From: Flavobacterium chungbukense
Lineage (GTDB): Bacteria; Bacteroidota; Bacteroidia; Flavobacteriales; Flavobacteriaceae
DNA length: 64,000 nt
Reading direction: 5' to 3'
Assembly (NCBI RefSeq): GCF_020805785.1
Contig: NZ_JAJGZV010000001.1
Location: forward strand, 930,001 to 994,000
Each line of letters starts with the position of its first letter. Position 1 is the stretch's first letter. A program made the position numbers and the translations under genes. Below, one piece after another: positions 19,168 through 28,760 of this stretch. The notes below the pieces were generated by a model that worked only from the letters and a program-made list of their open reading frames with translations, did no database searches and was not told the origin of the DNA.

Positions 19168-20790
19168 ATGGCAACGCAAAAAAAATTAATAAAAGTTCAT
19201 CCTACTGATAATGTAGCGGTAGCTTTGGTAAATCTTACAGCAGGCGAAGTAATTGATTTTGAAGGACAATCAATTACCGTTGAGTCTGATGTGAAAATGA
19301 AACATAAGATTGCAATGGTTCCTTTTAATGTAGGAGACAGAATTATTATGTATGGTGTTTTGGTTGGGAAAGCAAGCGCAAGAATTGAAAAAGGCGGATT
19401 ACTTTCTACAGCAAATGTAAAACATGAAAGTGATAAAGTTACAGGTAAAACTGAAACTATTGGCTGGAATGCTCCAAATGTTGATAAATGGAAAGACAGA
19501 ACGTGGCAGGGCTATCATAGAGAAGATGGACAGGTTGGAACAGAAAATGTTTGGTTATTTTTTCCATTAGTTTTCTGTGAAAACAGAAATATCGAAATTT
19601 TAAAAGATATTTTTGAGAAAGAATTGATGAAGCCGAAAGAGAACGATTACCAGTTATTGTTACGTTCTTTGGTAAAATCAGAAACTGGAGGTGCAGGAAA
19701 TCAGGAAGCTTCAAACGATGCTAACTTGTTTAATAATATTCAAGTAAAGTTTATCACACATCAAGGTGGTTGTGGCGGAATTCGTCAGGATTCACATAGT
19801 TTAGCAAAACTTTTGGCTGGTTATGTAAACAATCCAAACGTAGCTGGAGCAACTGTTTTGAGTTTAGGATGCCAGAATCTTCAGATTTCAATTTTCAAAG
19901 AAGCTTTAGATGCAATTAATCCAAACAGTAAAAAGCCAGTTTTAATCTACGATCAGCAATCTATCGGAACAATCGAAACGATGTTGAGCAGTGTAGTAAA
20001 AGATACTTTTGAGGCGATCAAAAAAGCAAACGATATTAAGAGAGAACCAGCGCCATTATCTAAACTAAGAATTGGTTTAGAATGTGGTGGATCTGACGGA
20101 TTCTCTGGAATTTCTGCAAACCCAACTTTAGGAGTATTGTCTGATAAATTGGCTGCTTTAGGAGGAACAACAATCCTTTCTGAGTTCCCAGAATTATGTG
20201 GAGTAGAGCAGGAATTAGTAAACCGTTGTGTTGATGACGAAGACGGAAAACGTTTCTTGGATTTGATGCAATGGTACGAAAAAACAGTTGTTGATGCAGG
20301 TTCTGGATTTGATATGAATCCTTCTCCAGGAAACATTAAAGACGGTTTGATTACTGATGCTATGAAATCTGCTGGTGCAGCTAAAAAAGGAGGAACATCT
20401 CCAATTGCAGGTGTTTATGATTACGGAGAGTATATTAACGAACCAGGACTAACATTGCTGTGCACACCAGGAAATGATGTTGAGTGTACAACTGCAATGG
20501 TGGGCTCAGGAGCTAATATGGTATTATTTACAACAGGTTTAGGAACTCCTACAGGAAATCCAATTGCGCCGGTTGTAAAAATATCTTCAAACTCTGAGTT
20601 GGCTGCAAAGATGTCTGATATTATTGATATTGACACCGGTGGAATTATCAAAGGAGAAAAATCTATCGAAGAAATGTCTGATGAAATGCTTGAATTTATT
20701 ATTGATATTGCTAGTGGTACTATCAAAACAAAAGCTGCAGTTCTAAATCAGAACGATTTTATTCCTTGGAAAAGAGGAGTTTCGCTTTAA
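19168..20790 (+). CDS. uxaA: Altronate dehydratase
   Basis: This is a 540-residue altronate/galactarate dehydratase-family enzyme that dehydrates D-altronate to KDG. An N-terminal SAF domain (residues 1-about 95) precedes a linker and a large C-terminal catalytic domain with WQGYHREDGQVGTENVW, the cysteine-containing THQGGCGGIRQDSH, LGCQNLQ, GLECGGSDGFSG and CTPGNDVECTTAMVGSGANM. These motifs are typical of the Fe-dependent UxaA family. The length exceeds E. coli UxaA (495), as often seen in Bacteroidota. It is the last gene of the cluster; an octamer repeat and a hairpin terminator follow. Confidence 0.96.
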   Translation: MATQKKLIKVHPTDNVAVALVNLTAGEVIDFEGQSITVESDVKMKHKIAMVPFNVGDRIIMYGVLVGKASARIEKGGLLSTANVKHESDKVTGKTETIGWNAPNVDKWKDRTWQGYHREDGQVGTENVWLFFPLVFCENRNIEILKDIFEKELMKPKENDYQLLLRSLVKSETGGAGNQEASNDANLFNNIQVKFITHQGGCGGIRQDSHSLAKLLAGYVNNPNVAGATVLSLGCQNLQISIFKEALDAINPNSKKPVLIYDQQSIGTIETMLSSVVKDTFEAIKKANDIKREPAPLSKLRIGLECGGSDGFSGISANPTLGVLSDKLAALGGTTILSEFPELCGVEQELVNRCVDDEDGKRFLDLMQWYEKTVVDAGSGFDMNPSPGNIKDGLITDAMKSAGAAKKGGTSPIAGVYDYGEYINEPGLTLLCTPGNDVECTTAMVGSGANMVLFTTGLGTPTGNPIAPVVKISSNSELAAKMSDIIDIDTGGIIKGEKSIEEMSDEMLEFIIDIASGTIKTKAAVLNQNDFIPWKRGVSL

Positions 20791-20801
20791 TTTTTTTAGA
20801 G

Positions 20802-20841
20802 GCTAAGCTACTAAGATGCTAAGGTTCTAAGGGGCAAAGTG
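20802..20841 (+). repeat. Octamer-periodic 3' element (five units) after uxaA
   Basis: Five consecutive 8-bp units follow the pattern NCTAAGNN/NCAAAGNN: GCTAAGCT, ACTAAGAT, GCTAAGGT, TCTAAGGG, GCAAAGTG. The element begins 11 bp after the uxaA stop and is read in the same sense. Related elements follow three other genes (38942, 45776 and 60543). Confidence 0.82.
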
Positions 20842-20858
20842 ATAAAAAATTATATAGA

Positions 20859-20895
20859 AGACGTACAGTTTTTGTGCGTCTTTTTTTTTTTTTTT
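20859..20895 (+). terminator. Rho-independent terminator after uxaA
   Basis: AGACGTAC (20859-20866) pairs with GTGCGTCT (20874-20881) with one G-T wobble and is followed by a 15-base T run. It closes the hexuronate cluster. Confidence 0.85.
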
Positions 20896-20990
20896 GAGAA
20901 AGCTTCAGAGAAGCCAAATATTTATAGTAAAACATTAGGGGTTACAACATAAAGCTCCAGCAGAATGATATTCTGTTTATCATTATAGAT

Positions 20991-21017
20991 AAAAAAAGCC
21001 CATTCTAAAATGAGCTT
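20991..21017 (-). terminator. Rho-independent terminator of lacI
   Basis: On the minus strand AAGCTCATT pairs with AATGGGCTT across a 4-base loop (plus positions 20996-21017) and is followed by a run of T (plus-strand A run at 20991-20995). It starts 27 bp after the lacI stop. Confidence 0.75.
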
Positions 21018-21043
21018 ATATAACTTATATGGTAAAAATAATT

Positions 21044-22072
21044 TTAAAAAGTGGTTTTTGTAGAAGATTTACGAATGTGTAATTCTGGCGCAAGAACTAC
21101 CTTTTTCTCTATTTTAATAGTGTCTGTTTTGTCTACTTGTTCTAAGAAAACACGAGCAGACATTTTCCCCATTTCAAGTGGCGATTGATCTACAGAAGTA
21201 ATAGATAATTCCATGAATTTGGTAAATGGCTCATTACTAAAACCTGCTACGCAAAAATCATTTGGAATGCTGTAATTTCTAGCCTGCAACTCTTGAATTG
21301 CTCCTAAAGCGGCAAAATCACTTGAAGAAAATATGGCATCTGGTTGTGTTTTTAATGCTAATAAAGCTGTAGTAGCTTCTTTTCCAGCTTCCACACTACT
21401 TTTTACATGAATGACATGTTCTTCATTAAATGTCAGTCCATTGTCTAATAAAGCTTGTTTATAGCCTAAAAACCTGTTTTTGAATATATCTAAAGATTGA
21501 TCTCCAGATAAATGAGCAATATGTCTGCAACCTTCATCAATTAAATGTTTAGTTGCTAAATAACCTCCTTTAAAGTCATTTATAGTTACAGAACTTACGC
21601 CGTCAATATGTTTACTCCTGTCAAAAAATATCAGAGGAACATTTTTTTCTAATACATTTCTAAAAGCACTGTCATTTTCATTTGAAATACCCGTAACAGA
21701 CATCATAATTCCGTCTACCTGCGCATCTACTAGCGTATGAAGATTTTCGTTTTCTCTTTTGATGCTTTCGTGTGTTTGACAGATGATAACTTGATAGCCA
21801 TGAGGATAAAGCTCTTCTTCGATTCCTCTAATAACAGAGGCGAAAAAATTGCTGTCGATACGAGGTACAATAACTCCGATATTATTGCTTCGACCGCTCT
21901 TTAGAGCTAGTGCCAATTTATTTTGCTTGTAATTCATGGCAGCAGCAGTTTTAATAACTAACTCTCTTGTAGCTTCCTTAATCTTCGGATTATTATTTAA
22001 AGCTCTTGAGACAGTTGCAGCCGTGATATTTAATTTTTCAGCAATATCGTAAATAGTTACTTTTTCACTCAT
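21044..22072 (-). CDS. LacI family transcriptional regulator, probable repressor of the uronate/pectin genes
   Basis: This is a 342-residue protein of normal LacI length. The N-terminal HTH reads TIYDIAEKLNITAATVSRAL (residues 5-24), followed by the hinge helix region LALALKSGRSNNIGVIVP. Residues 60-335 are a periplasmic-binding-protein-like sensor (SNFFASVIRGIEEELYPHGY, then DGIMMSVTG, then IFSSSDFAALGAIQEL). It lies between the hexuronate cluster and the SusCD locus and is divergent from the first GH28 gene. The 14-bp palindromes at three promoters on either side are of LacI type (CG centre), so it is the likely repressor of both sets. KDG or a related keto-uronate would be the expected inducer; this is inference. 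Confidence 0.93.
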   Translation of the reverse strand: MSEKVTIYDIAEKLNITAATVSRALNNNPKIKEATRELVIKTAAAMNYKQNKLALALKSGRSNNIGVIVPRIDSNFFASVIRGIEEELYPHGYQVIICQTHESIKRENENLHTLVDAQVDGIMMSVTGISNENDSAFRNVLEKNVPLIFFDRSKHIDGVSSVTINDFKGGYLATKHLIDEGCRHIAHLSGDQSLDIFKNRFLGYKQALLDNGLTFNEEHVIHVKSSVEAGKEATTALLALKTQPDAIFSSSDFAALGAIQELQARNYSIPNDFCVAGFSNEPFTKFMELSITSVDQSPLEMGKMSARVFLEQVDKTDTIKIEKKVVLAPELHIRKSSTKTTF

Positions 22073-22138
22073 TCAAAAAAAGTTTTTCGGATTATGTATT
22101 AGACAAAAGTACATTTTTTTTTATTATGTAATATAAAT

Positions 22139-22152
22139 TGTTATCGATTACC
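22139..22152. promoter_or_regulatory. Degenerate LacI-type operator upstream of lacI
   Basis: TGTTATCGATTACC matches the palindrome TGTAATCGATTACA at 12 of 14 positions. It lies 66 bp before the lacI start and about 28 bp upstream of a minus-strand -7-like box (TACTTTTG, plus positions 22104-22111). It is a candidate autoregulatory site. Confidence 0.5.
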
Positions 22153-22270
22153 AGATTTTAAAAATCAAACGATTTAGGAATTATTATGATAATAATTTAT
22201 ATAAATTTTTGCGTTAAATGTAATTAAAATTTGTAATAAAAATTAAATATATAATTTTTTTCTAAATTAA

Positions 22271-22316
22271 TTTGCTGTACTAGAACAAATTTTCTATTTT
22301 CGTGTAATCGATTACA
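22271..22316 (+). promoter_or_regulatory. Promoter and perfect LacI-type operator of the GH28-susCD operon
   Basis: A -33 TTTG (22271-22274), a 20-bp spacer and a -7-like TATTTTCG (22295-22302, one mismatch to TAnnTTTG) are followed at once by TGTAATCGATTACA (22303-22316), the only fully symmetric copy of the site. It lies 45 bp before the GH28 start. Confidence 0.82.
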
Positions 22317-22361
22317 TGATTTCCGACTGTTTTATATTGTAAACAAGAAAATACTGCGCAA

Positions 22362-23807
22362 ATGATTGCAAATAAGATTATAACATTAAAAAAAATTGCT
22401 TTTACCGCTACTGCTAGTTTGCTATTTGTTTCTTGTGCAGAAAAAAAGATGGCAAATTCTAATAGTGAGGAGTTTAGTTCATGGAAAAAAATGGATGTAG
22501 TTATTAAAAGCATTCCTGAAACAAAGTTTTCAAATACGATTTATAACATAAACGATTTTGGCGCAGTCGCTGATGGGAAAACGCTAAATACAGTTGCATT
22601 TCAAAAAGCGATACAAAAATGTGCAGTAAATGGAGGCGGGCAGGTTTTGGTTCCAAATGGAAAATATTTGACTGGCGCAATTCACTTAGAAAGTAATGTA
22701 AACTTGCATCTGGAAGATAATGCTGAAATTCTTTTTAGCTTTAATCCAAAAGATTATCCCATTGTTCATACCTCTTGGGAAGGAACAGAAGTAATGAATT
22801 ATTCGCCACTTATTTATGCTAAGAATAAAACCAATATTGCAATTACTGGAAAAGGGACATTAAATGGTCAGGCAGACAGTACTAATTGGTGGATTTGGTC
22901 AGGAGGTAAGAATTACGGATGGAAGAAAGGAATTCCGTCTCAAAATGATCCGACAAATCGTGAGGTTTTAGTTGATATGGCTGAAAAAGGAGTTCCAGTT
23001 GCAGAGCGCGTTTTTGGTGAAGGACGTTATCTAAGACCTAATTTTATTGAATTCTTCGAATGTAATAAGGCTTTGATAAAAGATGTCAAAATCATCAATG
23101 CTCCTTTTTGGATTTTGCATCCAATAAAAACCAATAATATGATTATTGACGGTGTAACGATTAACAGTCATGGTCCAAATAATGACGGTTGCGATCCCGA
23201 ATATTCTCAAAATATTCTAATTAAAAACTGCATTTTCAATACTGGAGACGACTGTATTGCCATTAAATCTGGACGAGATGCAGACGGACGACGAGTGGCT
23301 ATTCCAAGTAAAAATATTATCGTGCAGAATTGTAAAATGGTTGATGGACATGGCGGTGTGGTTATTGGCAGTGAAATTTCTGCTGGTGTAAATAATGTTT
23401 TTGTTGAAAATTGTGTTATGGACAGTCCAAATTTAGATCGTGCGATTCGTATTAAAACCAATTCAAAAAGAGGTGGAATTATCGAAAATATTTTTGTTCG
23501 AAATCTGGAAGTAGGAACAGTAAAAGAATGTGTTTTAAAATTAAATATGTTTTACAATGTTTACGGATCTCAAACAGGAAATTTTATTCCGACAATCCGA
23601 AATGTTAGTTTAGAAAATATCAATGTAAAAAACGGTGGAAAATACAGCGTTTGGGCAGAAGGATATGCAGCATCGCCAGTAGAAAATATTACACTTAAAA
23701 ATGTAAAAATTCAAAAGGTAGATTCTATTTATCGATTAAAAAACGTAAAAAATATAAACTTTATAAATACCTACATAAATGATCAGAAAGTAAAATCAAT
23801 TAACTAA
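22362..23807 (+). CDS. Glycoside hydrolase family 28 (polygalacturonase-like), lipoprotein
   Basis: This is a 481-residue protein with a lipobox LFVSC (Cys25), so it is lipid-anchored. The parallel beta-helix shows all four GH28 signatures: NNDGCD (273-278), GDD (295-297), GHGG (329-332) and RIK (363-365). It hydrolyses alpha-1,4 bonds in homogalacturonan or related pectic chains; endo versus exo mode cannot be told by eye. It is the first gene of the pectin operon, 38 bp before susC, and has the strongest operator copy upstream. It shares plan and about half its motifs with the second GH28 at 37.6 kb. Confidence 0.94.
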   Translation: MIANKIITLKKIAFTATASLLFVSCAEKKMANSNSEEFSSWKKMDVVIKSIPETKFSNTIYNINDFGAVADGKTLNTVAFQKAIQKCAVNGGGQVLVPNGKYLTGAIHLESNVNLHLEDNAEILFSFNPKDYPIVHTSWEGTEVMNYSPLIYAKNKTNIAITGKGTLNGQADSTNWWIWSGGKNYGWKKGIPSQNDPTNREVLVDMAEKGVPVAERVFGEGRYLRPNFIEFFECNKALIKDVKIINAPFWILHPIKTNNMIIDGVTINSHGPNNDGCDPEYSQNILIKNCIFNTGDDCIAIKSGRDADGRRVAIPSKNIIVQNCKMVDGHGGVVIGSEISAGVNNVFVENCVMDSPNLDRAIRIKTNSKRGGIIENIFVRNLEVGTVKECVLKLNMFYNVYGSQTGNFIPTIRNVSLENINVKNGGKYSVWAEGYAASPVENITLKNVKIQKVDSIYRLKNVKNINFINTYINDQKVKSIN

Positions 23808-23845
23808 TAACTAGTAACTATTAACCAAAACCACTTAAAAAACTT

Positions 23846-26800
23846 ATGAAAATTAAACAACCACTAAAGAAAAAAATAAAATGCAATCTTGTATTTCTAT
23901 TTTTTCTGAATTTTCTGCTATGCTCTACCATGAGCGCCCAATCTACTACAATAGAAGGAAAAATAACAGATGCTGCCGGATTATCACTTCCTGGTGTAAA
24001 TATTCAGGAAAAAGGATCAAAGAATGGAACTTCAACGGATTTTGAAGGAAGTTTTAAAATAAATGTAACGAATTCAAAAGCTGTTTTAGTAATCAGTTAT
24101 TTAGGTTTTCAAACGCAAGAAGTAGCTGTTGCAGGAAAATCTAAAATTAATGTGAGTTTAGCAGAACAGTCTAATTCACTAAATGAAGTAGTAGTTGTAG
24201 GATACGGTTCTGTAAAGAAAACAGATCTTACAGGGTCTGTAAGTACAATTAGTGCTGCCACAATTACAGAAAGAAACACAACTAATGCTTTAGAAGCTAT
24301 TCAGGGTAGTACGCCGGGAGTACAGATTTCATCTTCTTCTGGTCGTGCGGGAGATGGATTTAAAGTTGTAATTAGAGGAAACAATTCGCTAATTGCAGAT
24401 TCAAATAATCCAAGCGTGGTAGGATCTTCTCCTTTATATGTTGTAGACGGTGTACCAATGGATGGAATTGATTTCTTAAATCCGCAGGATATTGCCAGAA
24501 TGGACGTTTTAAAGGATGCTTCTTCTGCCGCAATTTATGGTTCTAGAGGATCAAATGGAGTTATTATTGTTACTACAAAAAGCGGTACAAGCGCAAAAGC
24601 AGGTATCAATGTAACTTTTGATACATCTTACGGAAACAAAACGGCGGCTAGATTACCAAAAATGATGTCAGGAGAAGAATGGTGGAAATTTCACCAAGTA
24701 GCTTATATGAGTGCTACGCCTTCAACTCAAACGCCAGCTCAATTAGCAGCGTTAGCAGGAAACCAAAGTCCATTATTAGTATCTCGTGCAAACAACGGGT
24801 ATAATTTTGACTGGTATGATGCAGTACTGAAATCAGGAATGACTGAAAATAACTATTTAAACATTTCAGGACGTTCAGAATCAGGTATGAGTTATAACTT
24901 AGGATTTGGTATTCAAAGTGATAGAGGACTTATTGATAATGATTCAACAGACAAATATTCTTTTAAATTAGGATTAAATCACAAGATTAACGATAAATTT
25001 TCTACAGGAGTAAATGTTACAATTGCTAGATTAGATAACCAATTAGGAAGTGATTTAGCGATGCAGGATGCTTTTAGGTTAAGTCCTTTAATGTCTCCTT
25101 GGGCAGTTGATGCCGCAGGAAATGAAAAAGTAGGAACTTTATTTTTCTTGCCAGGAAAACTAACGTATCCTGATGGTTCTTGGGCAATTAATAAAACATC
25201 GACTGTAAATCCGTTAATGGAGATTGCGAACTCTTCTCAAACAGAAAAAACATGGCAGACAGTTGGTAATGTTTATTTCCAATATCAGGCTCTAAAATGG
25301 CTTTCGTTTAAAACAACTTTTGCAGCAGGAGTTATGGATACTCAAAACTCAAAAGCTTATACAGCACAAACAAACGCTGGTGTTACATTAAACGGGAAAA
25401 ATTCTGCAACTCTTGAAAATTTTAATAACTTCAATTATACTTGGGACAATCAAATTGATTTAAAACATACTTTTAATGAAGTACACGATTTTAGTTTGTT
25501 ATTGCTGCAAAGTTTGTATTCAAATGTGGATGAGTTTTCTTCTTTGTATTCTAATAATCAGCCTTTTGATGTAGGTACAGATAACATGGGATCTGGCGTG
25601 CAAACCAGTTATGTAGTAAAATCATCTTATGCTAAAAATACTTTAAATTCTTATGCTGTTCGTTTAAACTATGCATTTAAAGATAAATATCTAATTACAG
25701 CTTCAACGAGATGGGATGGTTCTTCTGTTTTATCTCAAGGTAATAAATGGCAGAGTTTCCCTTCTGTAGCATTAGGATGGAAAATTAGCAAAGAATCTTT
25801 CTTAGAAAACAGTTCAGTAGTTTCAGATTTAAAATTACGCGCGAGTTTAGGTTATACAGGAAATGATAATGTTGCTCCTTACACTTCTCAGGCATTATTA
25901 AATCAGCAGACGTTTTATGCTACAGGAGCAAATGTGGTTTCTGGATGGCAGTCAGAAAATTTAGCGAATCCAGATTTAACTTGGGAAAAAACAAGAGAAT
26001 ATAATTTAGGTCTTGATTTTGGATTCTTAAAAAACAGAATTTCTGGTAGTGTAGATGTTTACGATAGATTATCAGATGATTTAATATACAAACAGCAATT
26101 ACCGGCAGAATCAGGATGGAAAAATACATTTGCCAACGTTGGTTCTGTAAGCAATAAAGGTATTGAGGTTTTATTAACTACAAAAAATATCAAATCTAAA
26201 AATGTAACTTGGGAAACCACTTTTACTTTTAGTAAAAACGTAAATAAATTAGAATCCATTTACAATCAAGATAAAGTAAGTGATATTGGTAATAAATTAA
26301 TACTAGGTGCACCATTAAACCCAAATTACAATTATGTTTATGATGGTGTTTGGCAGGAAAGTGAAGCCGCAGCTGCAGCGTCTTACGGAATGGCTCCAGG
26401 ACAGGCGAGACCAAAAGACTTAAATGGTGATGGTAAATTTAATCAAGATGATAGAACAGTAATTGGAAACCCAAATCCAGAATGGCAGGGAAGTTTTTAT
26501 TCTAAATTAAACGTTGGTCAATTCGATTTTAATTTCTCAGTTATCACTAGTCAGGGCCAGACAGTTTTGAGTACTTTTCACCAAAACTTTGCCGACATGA
26601 GCGATAGAGGACGTCAGAAATTAGCATTGGATTATTTTATTCCTACTAATGGTACAGGAATTGAAGCAAATGCTAACAATACAAACCCAAGACCTGGGCC
26701 AGTTGCAACAGGAGCAGGTGCTTATTGGACATCTTTATTTGGATATTACAGAGATGCTTCTTATGTGAAAATTAAAAATATATCTTTAGGTTATACACTA

Positions 26801-26977
26801 GATTCAGATTTATTGAAAAAACTAAAAATCTCAAATCTAAGAGTTTATGTAAATGTTTTAGATCCATTTGTATTTACAAAATTTGATGGATATGATCCAG
26901 AATGGGCTGGTTCTCCGTTTGGGGTAAACCGTCCAGCAGCAATAACTACACAATTGGGATTAAGTGTTAAATTTTAA
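23846..26977 (+). CDS. SusC-type TonB-dependent outer membrane receptor
   Basis: This is a 1043-residue protein. A signal peptide (to about STMSAQ, residue 32) is followed by a carboxypeptidase-D-like regulatory domain (about 36-115, IEGKITDAAGLSLPGVNI), then the SusC plug signature EVVVVGYGSVKKTDLTGSVS and the DVLKDASSAAIYGSRGSNG motif, then a large beta-barrel ending in a C-terminal aromatic residue (SVKF). It would import pectic oligosaccharides with the SusD partner encoded 12 bp downstream. The pairing with GH28, GH105, PL10 and CE8 genes points to homogalacturonan or RG-I fragments as cargo. Confidence 0.97.
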   Translation: MKIKQPLKKKIKCNLVFLFFLNFLLCSTMSAQSTTIEGKITDAAGLSLPGVNIQEKGSKNGTSTDFEGSFKINVTNSKAVLVISYLGFQTQEVAVAGKSKINVSLAEQSNSLNEVVVVGYGSVKKTDLTGSVSTISAATITERNTTNALEAIQGSTPGVQISSSSGRAGDGFKVVIRGNNSLIADSNNPSVVGSSPLYVVDGVPMDGIDFLNPQDIARMDVLKDASSAAIYGSRGSNGVIIVTTKSGTSAKAGINVTFDTSYGNKTAARLPKMMSGEEWWKFHQVAYMSATPSTQTPAQLAALAGNQSPLLVSRANNGYNFDWYDAVLKSGMTENNYLNISGRSESGMSYNLGFGIQSDRGLIDNDSTDKYSFKLGLNHKINDKFSTGVNVTIARLDNQLGSDLAMQDAFRLSPLMSPWAVDAAGNEKVGTLFFLPGKLTYPDGSWAINKTSTVNPLMEIANSSQTEKTWQTVGNVYFQYQALKWLSFKTTFAAGVMDTQNSKAYTAQTNAGVTLNGKNSATLENFNNFNYTWDNQIDLKHTFNEVHDFSLLLLQSLYSNVDEFSSLYSNNQPFDVGTDNMGSGVQTSYVVKSSYAKNTLNSYAVRLNYAFKDKYLITASTRWDGSSVLSQGNKWQSFPSVALGWKISKESFLENSSVVSDLKLRASLGYTGNDNVAPYTSQALLNQQTFYATGANVVSGWQSENLANPDLTWEKTREYNLGLDFGFLKNRISGSVDVYDRLSDDLIYKQQLPAESGWKNTFANVGSVSNKGIEVLLTTKNIKSKNVTWETTFTFSKNVNKLESIYNQDKVSDIGNKLILGAPLNPNYNYVYDGVWQESEAAAAASYGMAPGQARPKDLNGDGKFNQDDRTVIGNPNPEWQGSFYSKLNVGQFDFNFSVITSQGQTVLSTFHQNFADMSDRGRQKLALDYFIPTNGTGIEANANNTNPRPGPVATGAGAYWTSLFGYYRDASYVKIKNISLGYTLDSDLLKKLKISNLRVYVNVLDPFVFTKFDGYDPEWAGSPFGVNRPAAITTQLGLSVKF

Positions 26978-26989
26978 TAAAGATATCAA

Positions 26990-28663
26990 ATGAAAAAAAT
27001 AATAATAATGTTAGGAATATTCGCTGTATCTGTAAGTTCATGCAGCGATTATATTGAAGAAGACAGCCGTTCTTATGTACCTGCAGATGCAACTTATAAA
27101 ACAGCATCTGGATTTCAATTATTGGTAAATACTAACTACGCTTGGCTAAAAAGTATCTACGGCGGAAATCCTTGGCTTTTTGAAGCAGGAACCGATATGT
27201 ATGCAGAAGGAAGAACACCAGAACCAGCAGGTTTAAGCCAGTATACACTTTTAATTCCGTCTTCAGACAATGTTGCAGATTTGTATACTCCTTGTTACCA
27301 GTTAATTCAGTCAGTAAATAAAACTATTTTTTATTCGACAGTAACAGAGCAGACATCAAATCTAAATACTTTAGTAGGAGAAGCAAGATTTTTAAGAGCG
27401 CAGGCTTACTTTTTATTAGTGCAAACTTATGGAGGAGTTCCTGTTGTTAACGAACATATTACAACACCAGTTTTATCTTTTACTAGAAATACAGCCGAAG
27501 AGGTTTATACACAGATTATTACAGATTTAGATTTCGCTCTAGCTAATGTTGGAACTTCTACTTACAGCACTGCAGGAAAAGTTAACAAAAGAGCAGTGAA
27601 TGATTTGTTGGCTAAAGTATATTTAACCAGAGGATATGAAACTTTTGGTAAAGCCGATGATTTTTCAAAAGCCGCTTCGTATGCCGATGCAGCAATTGCT
27701 GGACAAGCATTAAATGTAGCTTGGGATCAATTATTTAAACCTGGAAATGATCTAAATGCAGAAACTATTTTCTCTGTTCAGTACGATAAAGCTTCGGCAA
27801 GTACAGATCCAACTAAACTTGGAAACAACCAATTTTATTATTTCAGCTCTTATTTAGGAGGAGCAGAAACTGGAGCGCCATTAAGAAGTTACAATTTATG
27901 TCCTACAGATTATGCTTTAGGCTTATATGAAAAAGGAGATAAAAGATGGGAAGCGACTTTTATGACAGAAATTTTAGAAGGACCAGAAACAACAAACGGG
28001 GTTACAAAAACAATTTTGTATTATCCATACTACAGAAGTTCAAATCCTGCGTCATTAAAAGTGAGACATTTTTACGAACCAAAATGGTTTACTCCAGCAG
28101 ACAGAACAGCGTGGAATACAGCAAATGCCGCAAGAAAATCGGCTACGTTTGTTTATCATCCTTGGGGGGAATATTCTGCAGCTCATACTTTGATTAAGAA
28201 TTTAGATTGTTACACAATTCCAGTTAAGAAATTTGATGATCCAGATCCAACTACACCTTCAAGTACAGGTCCTGTAAGTACTAGAGATATTATTGTATCG
28301 AGACTAGGTGAAACTTATTTAATTGCAGCCGAAGCTTATTTAAAAGCAGGCGTACCTTCAACAAGTTTGGATCGTCTGAATGAAGTGAGAAGAAGAGCTG
28401 GTGTAGCAAATGCAACAATTGGTCAGTTGAATATCAGTTATATTCTAGACGAAAGAGGAAGAGAACTTTTGGGAGAATATAAAAGATGGTTTGACTTAAA
28501 ACGTACTGGAACTTTGGTTGAAAGAGCATCTGCTCACAATTATAGAATTAAGGCAGCAAATTTTGTTGGTATTGATGGGAAACTTAAAATATTAAGACCA
28601 ATACCGCAAACTGTTTTGGATTTGAACCAAAACAAAGATTTTCCTCAAAATCCTGGTTATTAG
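26990..28663 (+). CDS. SusD/RagB family glycan-binding outer membrane lipoprotein
   Basis: This is a 557-residue lipoprotein (lipobox VSSC, Cys18). The helical TPR-like frame includes the family segments GEARFLRAQAYFLLVQTYGG, LLAKVYLTRGYETFG, YLIAAEAYLKAG and the C-terminal DERGRELLGEYKRWFDLKR followed by LRPIPQ and FPQNPGY. It forms the surface lid of the SusC pore and binds the incoming oligosaccharide. It lies 12 bp after susC. The hairpin after the stop may partially terminate transcription, so downstream enzymes could be made at lower level. Confidence 0.97.
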   Translation: MKKIIIMLGIFAVSVSSCSDYIEEDSRSYVPADATYKTASGFQLLVNTNYAWLKSIYGGNPWLFEAGTDMYAEGRTPEPAGLSQYTLLIPSSDNVADLYTPCYQLIQSVNKTIFYSTVTEQTSNLNTLVGEARFLRAQAYFLLVQTYGGVPVVNEHITTPVLSFTRNTAEEVYTQIITDLDFALANVGTSTYSTAGKVNKRAVNDLLAKVYLTRGYETFGKADDFSKAASYADAAIAGQALNVAWDQLFKPGNDLNAETIFSVQYDKASASTDPTKLGNNQFYYFSSYLGGAETGAPLRSYNLCPTDYALGLYEKGDKRWEATFMTEILEGPETTNGVTKTILYYPYYRSSNPASLKVRHFYEPKWFTPADRTAWNTANAARKSATFVYHPWGEYSAAHTLIKNLDCYTIPVKKFDDPDPTTPSSTGPVSTRDIIVSRLGETYLIAAEAYLKAGVPSTSLDRLNEVRRRAGVANATIGQLNISYILDERGRELLGEYKRWFDLKRTGTLVERASAHNYRIKAANFVGIDGKLKILRPIPQTVLDLNQNKDFPQNPGY

Positions 28664-28709
28664 TAATTTGGTAGTTTTTTGAGACTATTGTTTTTTGAAG
28701 TAGTTGAGA

Positions 28710-28740
28710 AAGAGTTTGATAATTCGTCAAACTCTTTTCT
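28710..28740 (+). terminator. Hairpin terminator or attenuator after susD
   Basis: AAGAGTTTGA (28710-28719) pairs perfectly with TCAAACTCTT (28727-28736) across a 7-base loop. The following T tract is interrupted by a C, so termination may be partial. Confidence 0.65.
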
Positions 28741-28760
28741 TAACTAAAAAAGAAAAGTGA

